Shown: in pieces, positions 5,597 through 13,307 of the stretch
How the letters are laid out: every line of letters begins with the position of its first letter
Numbering within the stretch: position 1 is the first letter of the stretch
Assembly (NCBI GenBank): GCA_046566095.1
Contig: JBKHXI010000121.1
Coordinates: 1-13,911 of the forward strand
From: CAMPJU01 sp046566095
Lineage (GTDB): Bacteria; Pseudomonadota; Gammaproteobacteria; Xanthomonadales; Xanthomonadaceae
DNA length: 13,911 bases
Reading direction: 5' to 3'
Notes under the pieces: generated by a model
What the model was told of the DNA's origin: nothing
What the model saw: the letters and a program-made list of their open reading frames with translations, nothing else
Databases searched by the model: none
Made by a program: the position numbers and the translations under genes

Positions 5597-7048
5597 TCAC
5601 GCCTGGGTACCGCCCACGGTCAGCCGGTCGATCAGCAGCGACGGCTGGCCCACGCCCACCGGCACGCTCTGCCCGTCCTTGCCGCACACCCCCACCCCCT
5701 CGTCCAGCGCCAGGTCGTTGCCGACCATCGACACCCGCTGCATGGTTTCCGGCCCGTTGCCGATCAGGGTCGCGCCCTTGACCGGCGCCGTGATCCTGCC
5801 GTCCTCGATCAGGTAGGCCTCGGTCGCCGAGAACACGTACTTGCCGCTGGTGATGTCGACCTGGCCGCCGCCGAAGTTGACCGCGTACAGCCCGCGCTTG
5901 ACCGAACGGATCATCTCCTGCGGATCGTGCGTGCCGGCCAGCATGTAGGTGTTGGTCATACGCGGCATCGGCAGGTGCGCGAACGACTCACGGCGGCCGT
6001 TGCCGGTGGCCCGCATTCCCATCAGGCGCGCGTTGAGCGTGTCCTGCATGTAGCCGGCCAGCACCCCGTCCTCGATCAGCGTCGTGCACTCGGTCGGCGT
6101 GCCCTCGTCGTCGACGTTGAGCGAACCGCGCCGCCCGGGCAGCGTGCCGTCGTCGACGATCGTCACCCCCGGCGCGGCCACCCGCTGGCCGATGCGCCCG
6201 GCATAGGTGCTGGTGCCCTTGCGGTTGAAGTCGCCCTCCAGGCCGTGGCCCACCGCCTCGTGCAGCAGCACCCCCGGCCAGCCGCTGCCCAGCACCACCG
6301 GCATCGTGCCGGCCGGCGCATCGATCGCCTCGAGCGCAAGCAGCGCCTGGCGCAGCGCCTCGCGCGCCCAGGCCTCCGGCTTACCGCCCTCGAACAGCTG
6401 CGCGTACGAATGGCGGCCGCCGCCGCCGGCATAGCCCGATTCGCGCCGGCCGTTGCGCTCCACGATGACCTGCACGCTCAGCCGCACCAGCGGGCGCACG
6501 TCGGCGGCCAGCACCCCGTCGCTGCGCGCCACCAGCACCGTGTCCACGCCCCCGGTCAGGCCCACCACCACCTGCCTCACCTGCGGATCGGCCGCGCGCA
6601 GCAGCCGGTCGAGCCCGCGCAGCATCGCCACCTTGTCCTCGTTGCCCAGGCCTTCGACCGGATCCTCGGCCGGGTACAGCGCAGCGGCGCCGCGGCCGCG
6701 GCCGGGCACCAGGATCCCCGGCCGCGGACTGCGGCCGTCGCGGGCGATGGCGCGGGCGGAACCGGCGGCCTCCAGCAGCGCCGCGCGGTCGATGTCGTCC
6801 GAATATGCGAAGCCGGTCTTCTCGCCCGAGATGGCGCGCACCCCCACGCCCTGCTCGATCGAGTGCATGCCGTCCTTGACGATGCCGTCCTCCACCGTCC
6901 AGCTTTCGCGGCGCGAATGCTGGAAATACAGGTCGCCGAAGTCGATGCCCGGCCCCAGCAGGGTCGCGAAGGCCGATTCCAGGCCGGGTTCGTCGAGGCC
7001 CGCGGGCAGCAGCAGGCGGGAGCGGGCGAGCGAGAGGGCCTGGTTCAT
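5597..7048 (-). CDS. tldD: Metalloprotease TldD (catalytic subunit)
   Basis: TldD carries the zinc site of the TldD/TldE protease, which takes extended unfolded peptides into an interior chamber. The 483-residue protein aligns throughout with E. coli TldD: GDLYFQHSRRESW near residue 38, GVGVRAISGEKTGFAYSDD near 67-85, the zinc motif HEAVGH at 263-268 (HExxxH), the region RMTNTYMLAGTHDP near 363, and C455 in GVGVCGKDGQ, matching the conserved C454 of E. coli. ATG 7048 gives the expected N-terminus but has only a weak Shine-Dalgarno (GAAAG). It begins 87 bases after yhdP and is the last gene of the maf-rng-yhdP-tldD series. Its partner pmbA lies about 950 bases beyond its stop, across yjgA. It is intact, with all key residues present. 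Confidence 0.97.
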   Translation of the reverse strand: MNQALSLARSRLLLPAGLDEPGLESAFATLLGPGIDFGDLYFQHSRRESWTVEDGIVKDGMHSIEQGVGVRAISGEKTGFAYSDDIDRAALLEAAGSARAIARDGRSPRPGILVPGRGRGAAALYPAEDPVEGLGNEDKVAMLRGLDRLLRAADPQVRQVVVGLTGGVDTVLVARSDGVLAADVRPLVRLSVQVIVERNGRRESGYAGGGGRHSYAQLFEGGKPEAWAREALRQALLALEAIDAPAGTMPVVLGSGWPGVLLHEAVGHGLEGDFNRKGTSTYAGRIGQRVAAPGVTIVDDGTLPGRRGSLNVDDEGTPTECTTLIEDGVLAGYMQDTLNARLMGMRATGNGRRESFAHLPMPRMTNTYMLAGTHDPQEMIRSVKRGLYAVNFGGGQVDITSGKYVFSATEAYLIEDGRITAPVKGATLIGNGPETMQRVSMVGNDLALDEGVGVCGKDGQSVPVGVGQPSLLIDRLTVGGTQA

Positions 7049-7135
7049 GGGGCTTTCGTGGGTGCGGTAAGGGAGCGGCGCGCGGCGCCGCGGCAGGCTG
7101 GTGCATTCACTTCATGGCGCCGGCGCACGCAGGCT

Positions 7136-10100
7136 TCAACCCGCCGGCGTCGGCGCCGCCGGGGCGGCGGCGCGGGGCGGTTCGCGCTCGACCACCTCGA
7201 CCTCGGGATCGTTCCAGGGCCCGGTCACCCGGTAGGTGCGCGCGGTCGCCTCGCCCAGCGGCTTCTGCAGCACCGCGTTGGCGGCCGCGCCGATCGCCGC
7301 CCCCACCGGCCCGCCCGCGATCGCGCCGACCACCGTCAGCACGTTGCCGGCGCGCGGCTGCACCTCGATGGTCTGGTCGAAGCTGCGCGCGCGCAGGTCG
7401 GCGTGCCCGCGGATCCGGATCTCGGCCGCGGGCCCGTCGATCGCCAGCGAGTCGCTGCGCGCCAGCCCGTCGTCGAAGCGCACCTGTCCGTGCATCCGGT
7501 TGAAGGCGAAGCCCTTGGCGAAGAAGTCGCGGAAGTCGAGCGTCAGCCGCCGCGGCAGTTCGGCGAGGCTGAGCAGCCCGAGCACCCGGCCGGCGCCGGG
7601 CTCGACCTCGAGCAGCCGCCCGTCGCGCGCATCCAGCTGCAGCGCGCCGCGCATCCGCGCCGGCGCGAACCCGGCCGGGCTGCCCGGCCAGGCCGCCTGC
7701 ATCCGCAGCGTGCCGTGGCCGCCGGCCAGCCTGCCGCCGAAGCCGAACCCCTCCAGCAGCGCGCCGAAATCCTCGCTCTCGATGCCCAGGTTCAGTCGGG
7801 TGCCGGCGCCCTCGCCGCGCCCCAGCCACTGGCCGTCGAGATCGATGCGTTGCCCGGGCGCGCGCGTGGACAGCTGCTCGATGCGCATCCCGGCCGCCAC
7901 CGGCCGGGTGCGCAGGCGGGCGCTGCCCAGGACCGCCCGGTCCAGCCGCAGCTGCGCGACGTCGATCGCCAGCGGCGGGATCGAGGCGGGATCGAACCGG
8001 GCCTGCGCGGCGCCGGGCGCGGGCGCGGCCGCCGCGGCTTCGGCGGCCGCGGCCGGCGCCGCCGGCCTGCCGCCGGCGGCACGCGCCGGTCGCCAGTGCA
8101 CGCGCTCGAAGCGCCCGCTCACCGGCGCGCTGCGGTCGGCCGGCACCAGCAGCGCGCCCTGCAGCGCCGCGCCCTCGGCACGCACCGCGACGGCACCGGC
8201 GGCGGCCGGTGCCACCTGCACCCGGGTCGCCAGGAACTCGCCGCCGAGCAGCGCCAGCCGGTCCGCGTCCAGATCGATCCGCTGCAGCGGCATCCCGCCG
8301 TCCCGGCCGCCGGCCGGCAGCAGCCCCACCCATCCCAGCGCGTCCAGGGTCGGCGCGCGCCCGCCGACCACCAGGCCGGCTGCCGGCGCCGGCCCGGCCT
8401 GGCCGCCGCCCAGCAGCGCGTGCACGCCGGTGCGCCCGCCGGCGCTGCGCGCGCGCAGCGACAGCAGCCGCTCCAGCTCCACCCGCAGCTCGCCGCGTTC
8501 CAGCGGCAGCGCCAGGTCCACGCTCGCGGGCAGGGCCTGGTCCGGGCGCTTGTGCAGCGGCGCCGGCAGGGTCAGCGCGGTGCCGACCAGGTCCGAGCGC
8601 AGCCGCAGCCGGCCCGGCGCGCCGGCCGCGCCGGCGCCGCGCGGGATCGCGACCGCGGCGGTCCACTGCGAACGGCCGTGCGCGTGCGGCCGCAACCAGT
8701 CCAGCGCCGGCGCCCGCGCCAGCAGCTCGCCCGCCCCGAAGCTGGCCGCAAGCTCGCCCTCGAAGGCATGCGCGCGCTCGCGCACCGACCCGCCCGCGCG
8801 CAGCGACAGCAGGCCGGGGCGCCCGTCGTGGCGGACCTGCAGGTCCTCGGCGGCGAAACCGTCCTCGCGGAACTCGGCGCGGCCGCGGACCTGCTCGAAG
8901 GCCAGGTCCCAGCGCCGGTCGGCCAGCCGCAGCCCGTCCAGTTCCACCGTCCCGCGCAGGCGCCGGGGCGCGCTGCGGGGGCGCAGCGGCTGCCGCAGCC
9001 CGAATGCGACCCGGGCCGGGCCGCGCGCGGACAGGGCCTGCAGGGTCTGGCCGTGGGCATGCCGCAGCGGGCTGCGCCGCAGCAGTTCCAGCAGCTGCGC
9101 GCCGTCGCCGGCGCCCTCGGCTTCGACCTCCAGCAGGCCCTCGCGGTAGTCCTCGATGCCGGCCGCCAGCTGCGCGACCTCGACCCCGGCCACCGCGCCG
9201 CTGCCGTCCAGCCGGAAGCCCTCGCCGACGAACACCAGGCGCCCGTCCAGCGCGTCGACTTCCGGCCATTGCGGATGGAACCGCAGGCGGCCGCGCTCGA
9301 TCCGCGCCTGCGCGCGGAACAGCCCCGGCGCCGCGGCGCCGGCGTCGGCGCGGAACGGCCAGCGGTCCAGGTCGCCCACCACCAGCACCCGGCCCTGTTC
9401 GACCCGCCCCGCCAGCAGCGCGCGGTCCAGCCAGTCCAGGGCCGCGGGCGGCATCCGGTGGCGCACCCACAGGCCGCGCGCCGCCGCCAGTTCGGCGCCG
9501 TCGACCGTGGCCGCCAGGTCGATGCGCGGGCGGCTGCCGTCGCCCTGCCACCACAGACCGCCGCGCAGCTGCGCGCCGAAGCCGTCGCCGCGCAGGCGCA
9601 GCGCGGGCGTGGCGATGCGCCAGCCGGCGTCCTCGCGCCAGCCGGCGAGGCTGCCTTCGAGCCTGGCGCGGTGGCTGCGGCCGAATCCGCGCGGCCAGTC
9701 GACGGTCAGTGGCGCCTGGGCGTCGGGCACGAACGAAACCGCGTCCGCATCGCCGCGCAGGGTCCCGGACAGGCCCTCCAGCCCGGGCGCGTCGCCGACC
9801 GGGTCGAAGCCGAGATCCTCGACCTGCGCCGCCACCCGCAGCCGCCCGCCGGCCTCGCCGGCCACCGCGACCTCGCGCAGGCGCGCCCGCGGCGCCGCCG
9901 CCCGCAGCCACTGGCGCAGGCCCGGGGCCAGCCGCCCGCTCAGCGCCGCCACCGCCAGCAGCGGCCCCGCCTCCAGCGCCTCGGCCGCCAGCGCCCGTCG
10001 CGCGCCGCCGGCCAGCAGCAGCCCGTCGAACCTGGCCGGCGTCGCCTCGCCGCTGCCGGCGATCCGCAGCCGCGGCGCGTCCAGGCGCCAACCGCCGGGC

Positions 10101-11008
10101 GCGGCCTGCCAGCGCGCCCGCGCCTCGACCAGCCCGAACTGCGCCTCCGGCACGCCCACCAGGCCGCGCGCATCGCGCAGCGGCGCACCCGCCAGGCGCA
10201 GGCCCGCCAGGCGCGCGTCCAGGTCGAGCTGGGCGATCCGGTGCTGCCGCAACCGGGCCCAGGCCTGGGCCCGGCCGGCGCCGCCGGCCACGGCGATGCC
10301 GTCCACCCGCAGCAGGCCGGCCCAGGGCGCGAGCGGGGCATCGGCGATGCCGAACCAGGCGTGGCCGTCGCCGCGCCCGCGGTCGAAATCGAGCACGGCT
10401 TCCAGCGGGATCGACGCACCCTCGGCCCAGGCGCGCAGGCCGGCGCGGACCCGCGGCCCGTCCACTCGCAGCCGCAGGTCGACCCGCGGCACCGTGGTTT
10501 CGATGCCCAGCCCCGGCGCCGCCACGGTCAGACGGGCATCGTCCACCTGCAGTTCGCCCAGGCCCTCGAGCACGGCCAGCGGATCGGCCGCGGCCTGCTG
10601 CTGGCCGGGCAGTCCGCGCACCTGCCAGCGGCCGTCCGGATCCCGTTCCAGGGTCAGGTCCAGGCCGCGCAGACGCAGCTCCGAGAACGGGGTGCCGGGC
10701 AGCAGGCCGGCGTACAGCGAGACCAGCATCTCGGCGTCGCCGACCTGCACCGCGCCGCCGGGGGCGCCGATCCGCAGGTTGTCGAGCTTGAGCAGCGGCC
10801 CGCGCCGGGTCCAGGCGGTCTGCACCCGGTCGAACGCCACCGCGCGCCCGCTGCGCTCGCCCAGCCAGGCGGCGATCCGCTCCGGGTGGCGCTCGGCCAG
10901 CGGCATCAGCTGGTTGAGCACGCCGATCGCCAGCGCCACCAGCACCAGGGCGACGGCGATCGCGTACCCGGCGCCACGGCGGGCCAGGCGGAGCCGGCGG
11001 CGCATCAT
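7136..11008 (-). CDS. yhdP: YhdP family AsmA-like envelope lipid-transport protein
   Basis: YhdP is a giant AsmA-like protein anchored in the inner membrane and spanning the periplasm. With TamB and YdbH it moves phospholipid toward the outer membrane. The product from ATG 11008 has 1290 residues, close to E. coli's 1266. It starts with a basic MMRRRLRLARR and one membrane helix (about residues 14-31), followed by ERHPERIAAWLGERSGRAVAF, the usual AsmA-type N-terminus. The long middle is repetitive beta-rich sequence. An alanine/proline-rich linker lies around residues 1010-1030. Near the end are the family marks LDFRDFFAKGFAFNRMHG, a glycine-rich VVGAIAGGPVGAAIG, and TYRVTGPWNDPEVEV. A GTG at 11035 would add nine residues, but the ATG fits the family better; ATG 11005 is also possible. 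It lies 93 bases after rng and 87 before tldD. Confidence 0.93.
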   Translation of the reverse strand: MMRRRLRLARRGAGYAIAVALVLVALAIGVLNQLMPLAERHPERIAAWLGERSGRAVAFDRVQTAWTRRGPLLKLDNLRIGAPGGAVQVGDAEMLVSLYAGLLPGTPFSELRLRGLDLTLERDPDGRWQVRGLPGQQQAAADPLAVLEGLGELQVDDARLTVAAPGLGIETTVPRVDLRLRVDGPRVRAGLRAWAEGASIPLEAVLDFDRGRGDGHAWFGIADAPLAPWAGLLRVDGIAVAGGAGRAQAWARLRQHRIAQLDLDARLAGLRLAGAPLRDARGLVGVPEAQFGLVEARARWQAAPGGWRLDAPRLRIAGSGEATPARFDGLLLAGGARRALAAEALEAGPLLAVAALSGRLAPGLRQWLRAAAPRARLREVAVAGEAGGRLRVAAQVEDLGFDPVGDAPGLEGLSGTLRGDADAVSFVPDAQAPLTVDWPRGFGRSHRARLEGSLAGWREDAGWRIATPALRLRGDGFGAQLRGGLWWQGDGSRPRIDLAATVDGAELAAARGLWVRHRMPPAALDWLDRALLAGRVEQGRVLVVGDLDRWPFRADAGAAAPGLFRAQARIERGRLRFHPQWPEVDALDGRLVFVGEGFRLDGSGAVAGVEVAQLAAGIEDYREGLLEVEAEGAGDGAQLLELLRRSPLRHAHGQTLQALSARGPARVAFGLRQPLRPRSAPRRLRGTVELDGLRLADRRWDLAFEQVRGRAEFREDGFAAEDLQVRHDGRPGLLSLRAGGSVRERAHAFEGELAASFGAGELLARAPALDWLRPHAHGRSQWTAAVAIPRGAGAAGAPGRLRLRSDLVGTALTLPAPLHKRPDQALPASVDLALPLERGELRVELERLLSLRARSAGGRTGVHALLGGGQAGPAPAAGLVVGGRAPTLDALGWVGLLPAGGRDGGMPLQRIDLDADRLALLGGEFLATRVQVAPAAAGAVAVRAEGAALQGALLVPADRSAPVSGRFERVHWRPARAAGGRPAAPAAAAEAAAAAPAPGAAQARFDPASIPPLAIDVAQLRLDRAVLGSARLRTRPVAAGMRIEQLSTRAPGQRIDLDGQWLGRGEGAGTRLNLGIESEDFGALLEGFGFGGRLAGGHGTLRMQAAWPGSPAGFAPARMRGALQLDARDGRLLEVEPGAGRVLGLLSLAELPRRLTLDFRDFFAKGFAFNRMHGQVRFDDGLARSDSLAIDGPAAEIRIRGHADLRARSFDQTIEVQPRAGNVLTVVGAIAGGPVGAAIGAAANAVLQKPLGEATARTYRVTGPWNDPEVEVVEREPPRAAAPAAPTPAG

Positions 11009-11070
11009 GGGCGCGTCGTCCCGGCCGCGAGCCACCGGACGCCGGGGACCGGGGCCATCGCCCCCTGGCG

Positions 11071-11102
11071 ATTCCCCATTCCCGATTCCCGGTTCCCGTC
11101 CC
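11071..11102 (-). repeat. G-rich heptad repeats in the rng-yhdP spacer
   Basis: On the + strand the heptads ATTCCCC, ATTCCCG, ATTCCCG and GTTCCCG follow each other without gaps, then TCCC. On the transcribed strand this is five G runs of three or four separated by 2, 4, 4 and 3 bases, which satisfies the usual G-quadruplex pattern. It starts exactly at the rng stop codon and ends 62 bases before the yhdP ATG, so it is inside the intergenic mRNA. Similar GGGAATC repeats are, to my recollection, common in spacers of xanthomonads. Confidence 0.7.
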
Positions 11103-12601
11103 TAGAGCAGGACGACATCGAACTGCTCCTGCGCGTACTGCTCGTCGGGCTGCAGCCGGATCGACTTGCCGAGGAACTCCTCCAGCTCGGCCACCGCCGC
11201 CGATTCCTCGTCGGTGATGCGCGCCACCACCTTGGGCGAGGCGATCACCAGCGCCGTGGCCGCCTCGAACTGCCTGACCGCGCGGGTGATCTCGCGGAAG
11301 ATCTCGTAGGTCACCGTCTCCGGGGTCTTGAGCGTGCCGCGGCCGCCGCACTCGTGGCAGGGCTCGCACAGCTGCCGCTCGAGCGATTCGACCGTGCGCT
11401 TGCGGGTCATCTCCACCAGGCCCAGCGGCGAGAAGTCGTAGACCGTGGTGCGGGCGTGGTCGCGAGCCAGCGCCTTCTCCAGCGTGCGCAGCACCTGCCG
11501 CCGGTGCTCGGGATCGACCATGTCGATGAAGTCGATGATGACGATCCCGCCCAGGTTGCGCAGCCGCAGCTGGCGCGCCACCGCCTGCGCCGCCTCCAGG
11601 TTGGTGCGGTACACCGTCTCCTCGAGGTTGCGCTGCCCCAGGAACGAGCCGGTGTTGACGTCGACCGTGGTCATCGCCTCGGTCTGGTCGATCACCAGGT
11701 AGCCGCCGGACTTGAGCGGCACCTGCTTCTCCAGCGCGCGGCCGATCTCGTCCTCCACCCCGTACAGGTCGAACACCGGGCGCGCGCCGGCGTAGTGCTC
11801 GATCCTCTCGGCCAGGCCCGGCATGTACTGGGCGGCGAACGCGCGCAGCTTCTCGCAGGTCTCGCGCGAGTCCACCCGCACCTTCTCCACGTCGCGGCGC
11901 ATCAGGTCGCGGACCGCGCGCAGCGGCAGGCTCAGGTCCTCGTACACGCAGGCGCCGACCCGCGACTCGCGCGACAGGCGCTCGACCAGCGCCCAGGCCC
12001 GGCCGAGGTAGGCGATGTCCTCGGCCAGCGCCTCCGAGGGCTGCCCCTCGGCATTGGTGCGCACGATGTAACCCTGCCTGCGCGCGCCGGAAAGCTCGGC
12101 CACCAGCGCCTTGAGCCGGGCCCGCTCCTCCTCGTTCTCGATCCGCGCCGACACCCCGATCACCTGCGACTGCGGCAGCAGCACCAGGTAGCGCGACGGG
12201 ATGCTCAGCTGGGTGGTCAGGCGCGCGCCCTTGCTCCCGATCGGATCCTTGACCACCTGCACCACCAGCTCCTGGCCGTCGCGCAGCAGCTCGGTGATCG
12301 AGGGCGGCGCCGGCGGCGAGGGCAGCGCCGAGGCCTCGGCGTCGGCGTCGGCGTCGGGACTGGCCACCGGCGCCGGGCGCAGGATGTCGTTGGCGTGCAG
12401 GAAGGCCGCGCGCTCCAGGCCGATGTCCACGAACGCGGCCTGCATCCCGGGCATCACCCGCTGGACCTTGCCCTTGTAGATGTTGCCGACCACGCCGCGC
12501 CGCCAGCCGCGCTCGATGTGCAGTTCCTGCAGCATGCCGTTCTCGACCACGGCGACGCGGGTCTCGCGCGGGGTGACGTTTACAAGAATCTCCTCGGTCA
12601 T
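11102..12601 (-). CDS. rng: Ribonuclease G
   Basis: RNase G is a 5'-end-sensed endoribonuclease that matures the 16S rRNA 5' end and turns over some mRNAs. The 499-residue product aligns with E. coli RNase G (489). The N-terminal S1 domain contains RRGVVGNIYKGKVQRVMPGMQAAFVDIG cut here into its two halves, RRGVVGNIYKGKVQ and PGMQAAFVDIG, around residues 34-61. The S1 fold is interrupted by an Asp/Ala/Pro linker (about 76-100). DNase I-like catalytic aspartates are D314 (TTVDVNTG) and D357 (VIIDFIDM), with the family's 43-residue spacing. The zinc-link cysteines are C412, C415 and C418 (CEPCHEC). The end is QEQFDVVLL, typical of the family. ATG 12601 has AAGGGGG five bases upstream. It lies between maf and yhdP, as in E. 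coli. A 16-codon ORF overlaps its start. Confidence 0.97.
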   Translation of the reverse strand: MTEEILVNVTPRETRVAVVENGMLQELHIERGWRRGVVGNIYKGKVQRVMPGMQAAFVDIGLERAAFLHANDILRPAPVASPDADADAEASALPSPPAPPSITELLRDGQELVVQVVKDPIGSKGARLTTQLSIPSRYLVLLPQSQVIGVSARIENEEERARLKALVAELSGARRQGYIVRTNAEGQPSEALAEDIAYLGRAWALVERLSRESRVGACVYEDLSLPLRAVRDLMRRDVEKVRVDSRETCEKLRAFAAQYMPGLAERIEHYAGARPVFDLYGVEDEIGRALEKQVPLKSGGYLVIDQTEAMTTVDVNTGSFLGQRNLEETVYRTNLEAAQAVARQLRLRNLGGIVIIDFIDMVDPEHRRQVLRTLEKALARDHARTTVYDFSPLGLVEMTRKRTVESLERQLCEPCHECGGRGTLKTPETVTYEIFREITRAVRQFEAATALVIASPKVVARITDEESAAVAELEEFLGKSIRLQPDEQYAQEQFDVVLL

Positions 12602-12648
12602 GCCGCCCCCTTCAGCACCAGCATCTGCCGGACTACCGCTTCGCGCAT
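12598..12648 (-). CDS. Possible 16-residue leader peptide overlapping the rng start
   Basis: On the - strand ATG 12648 opens a short frame MREAVVRQMLVLKGAA whose TGA overlaps the rng ATG as ATGA. The region before it reads GGGGAGTAGGTGCC, which offers a plausible ribosome binding site directly after the hairpin at 12661-12684. ATGA overlaps are typical of translational coupling. I know no family for the peptide, and a frame this short can arise by chance, so it is a candidate only. Confidence 0.25.
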   Translation of the reverse strand: MREAVVRQMLVLKGAA

Positions 12649-12660
12649 GGCACCTACTCC

Positions 12661-12684
12661 CCTTCCCCCGCTTGCGGGGGAAGG
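12661..12684. repeat. Perfect palindromic hairpin in the maf-rng spacer
   Basis: CCTTCCCCCGC (12661-12671) and GCGGGGGAAGG (12674-12684) are exact inverse repeats separated by only TT, so the real loop is probably four or more bases. It is followed on the + strand by GATGGGATGGGGG, and a second short palindrome CCCGCGCGGG lies at 12704-12713. On the transcribed strand the hairpin sits 77 bases after maf, 12 bases before the small ORF and 59 bases before rng. It resembles the GGGGGAAGG-type intergenic repeats I recall from other GC-rich proteobacteria. It may cause partial termination or RNA processing between maf and rng. Confidence 0.7.
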
Positions 12685-12725
12685 ATGGGATGGGGGAGAC
12701 GCGCCCGCGCGGGTACCGGAGACGC

Positions 12726-13307
12726 TCATGGCCCTACCCCGAACTGCCGCAGCAGGCGCGCGGTCTCGTACAGGGGCAGGCCCATCACCCCCGAGTGGCT
12801 GCCGGACAGATGGGCGATGAAGGCCTGCGCCCGGCCCTGCACCGCGTAGCCGCCGGCCTTGCCCTGCGGCTCGCCGCTGGCGACGTAGGCGTCGATCCGC
12901 GCGTCGTCCAGTTCCGCGAAGCGCACTTCCGAGACCGAGACGGCCTGCGCCTCGCGCTCGCGCGAGACCAGCGACACGGCCGACAGCACGCGGTGGGTGC
13001 GGCCGGACAGCCGCCGCAGCATCGCCGCGGCGTCGGCGGCGTCGCGCGGCTTGCCGAACACTTCGTCGTCGAGCACCACCTCGGTGTCGGCGCCCAGCAC
13101 CAGCGCCCCGGGGCTGGCGACCACCTTCAGCAGGCCGGCGCCGGCCTTCTCGCGAGCGACCCGGCGCACGTAGTCCTCGGGAGGTTCGCCGGGCGCGCGC
13201 TGCTCGGGAACCTCCAGCGCGAGCACGCCGAACTCCAGCCCGAGCAGGGCCAGCAGCTCGGAACGGCGGGGCGAGCGCGAGGCGAGATGGAGCATCCGAT
13301 CAAGCAT
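12726..13307 (-). CDS. maf: Maf-family nucleotide pyrophosphatase (YhdE type, dTTP/UTP)
   Basis: Maf proteins hydrolyse non-canonical and some canonical nucleoside triphosphates to monophosphates; the YhdE subgroup prefers dTTP, UTP and their modified forms. The 193-residue product has SRSPRRSELL (residues 10-19), VLGADTEVV with the catalytic aspartate D74, FGKPRDAADAAAMLRRLSGRTH near 84-105, GKAGGYAVQG near 148-157, and GSHSGVMGLPLYET near 168-181. These follow E. coli YhdE closely. ATG 13307 is the longest start. ATG 13295 would give MLHLASRSPRR, closer to other family members, and neither has a strong Shine-Dalgarno. It is the first gene of maf-rng-yhdP-tldD. In E. coli mreD precedes it, but here the upstream neighbour is a divergent SIMPL gene. 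Confidence 0.95.
   Translation of the reverse strand: MLDRMLHLASRSPRRSELLALLGLEFGVLALEVPEQRAPGEPPEDYVRRVAREKAGAGLLKVVASPGALVLGADTEVVLDDEVFGKPRDAADAAAMLRRLSGRTHRVLSAVSLVSREREAQAVSVSEVRFAELDDARIDAYVASGEPQGKAGGYAVQGRAQAFIAHLSGSHSGVMGLPLYETARLLRQFGVGP

Noticed and set aside
5367..5687. Short - strand frames of 64 and 106 codons in the yjgA-tldD spacer
   Set aside because: They lie on the nested inverted repeat and flanking spacer, overlap tldD or yjgA ends, and have no recognisable domain or good ribosome binding site.
11071..11102. Heptad repeats as a possible CRISPR or iteron array
   Set aside because: Units are 7 bases with no spacers, there is no cas or replication gene nearby, and the array is only about four units long.
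5486..12820. A single + strand open frame of 2444 codons antisense to tldD, yhdP, rng and the end of maf
   Set aside because: It arises because codons rich in G/C at the third position exclude stops on the opposite strand. It crosses gene boundaries and spacers, its product is a monotonous R/H/Q/A/P/G-rich string, and the opposite strand has four well-recognised proteins.
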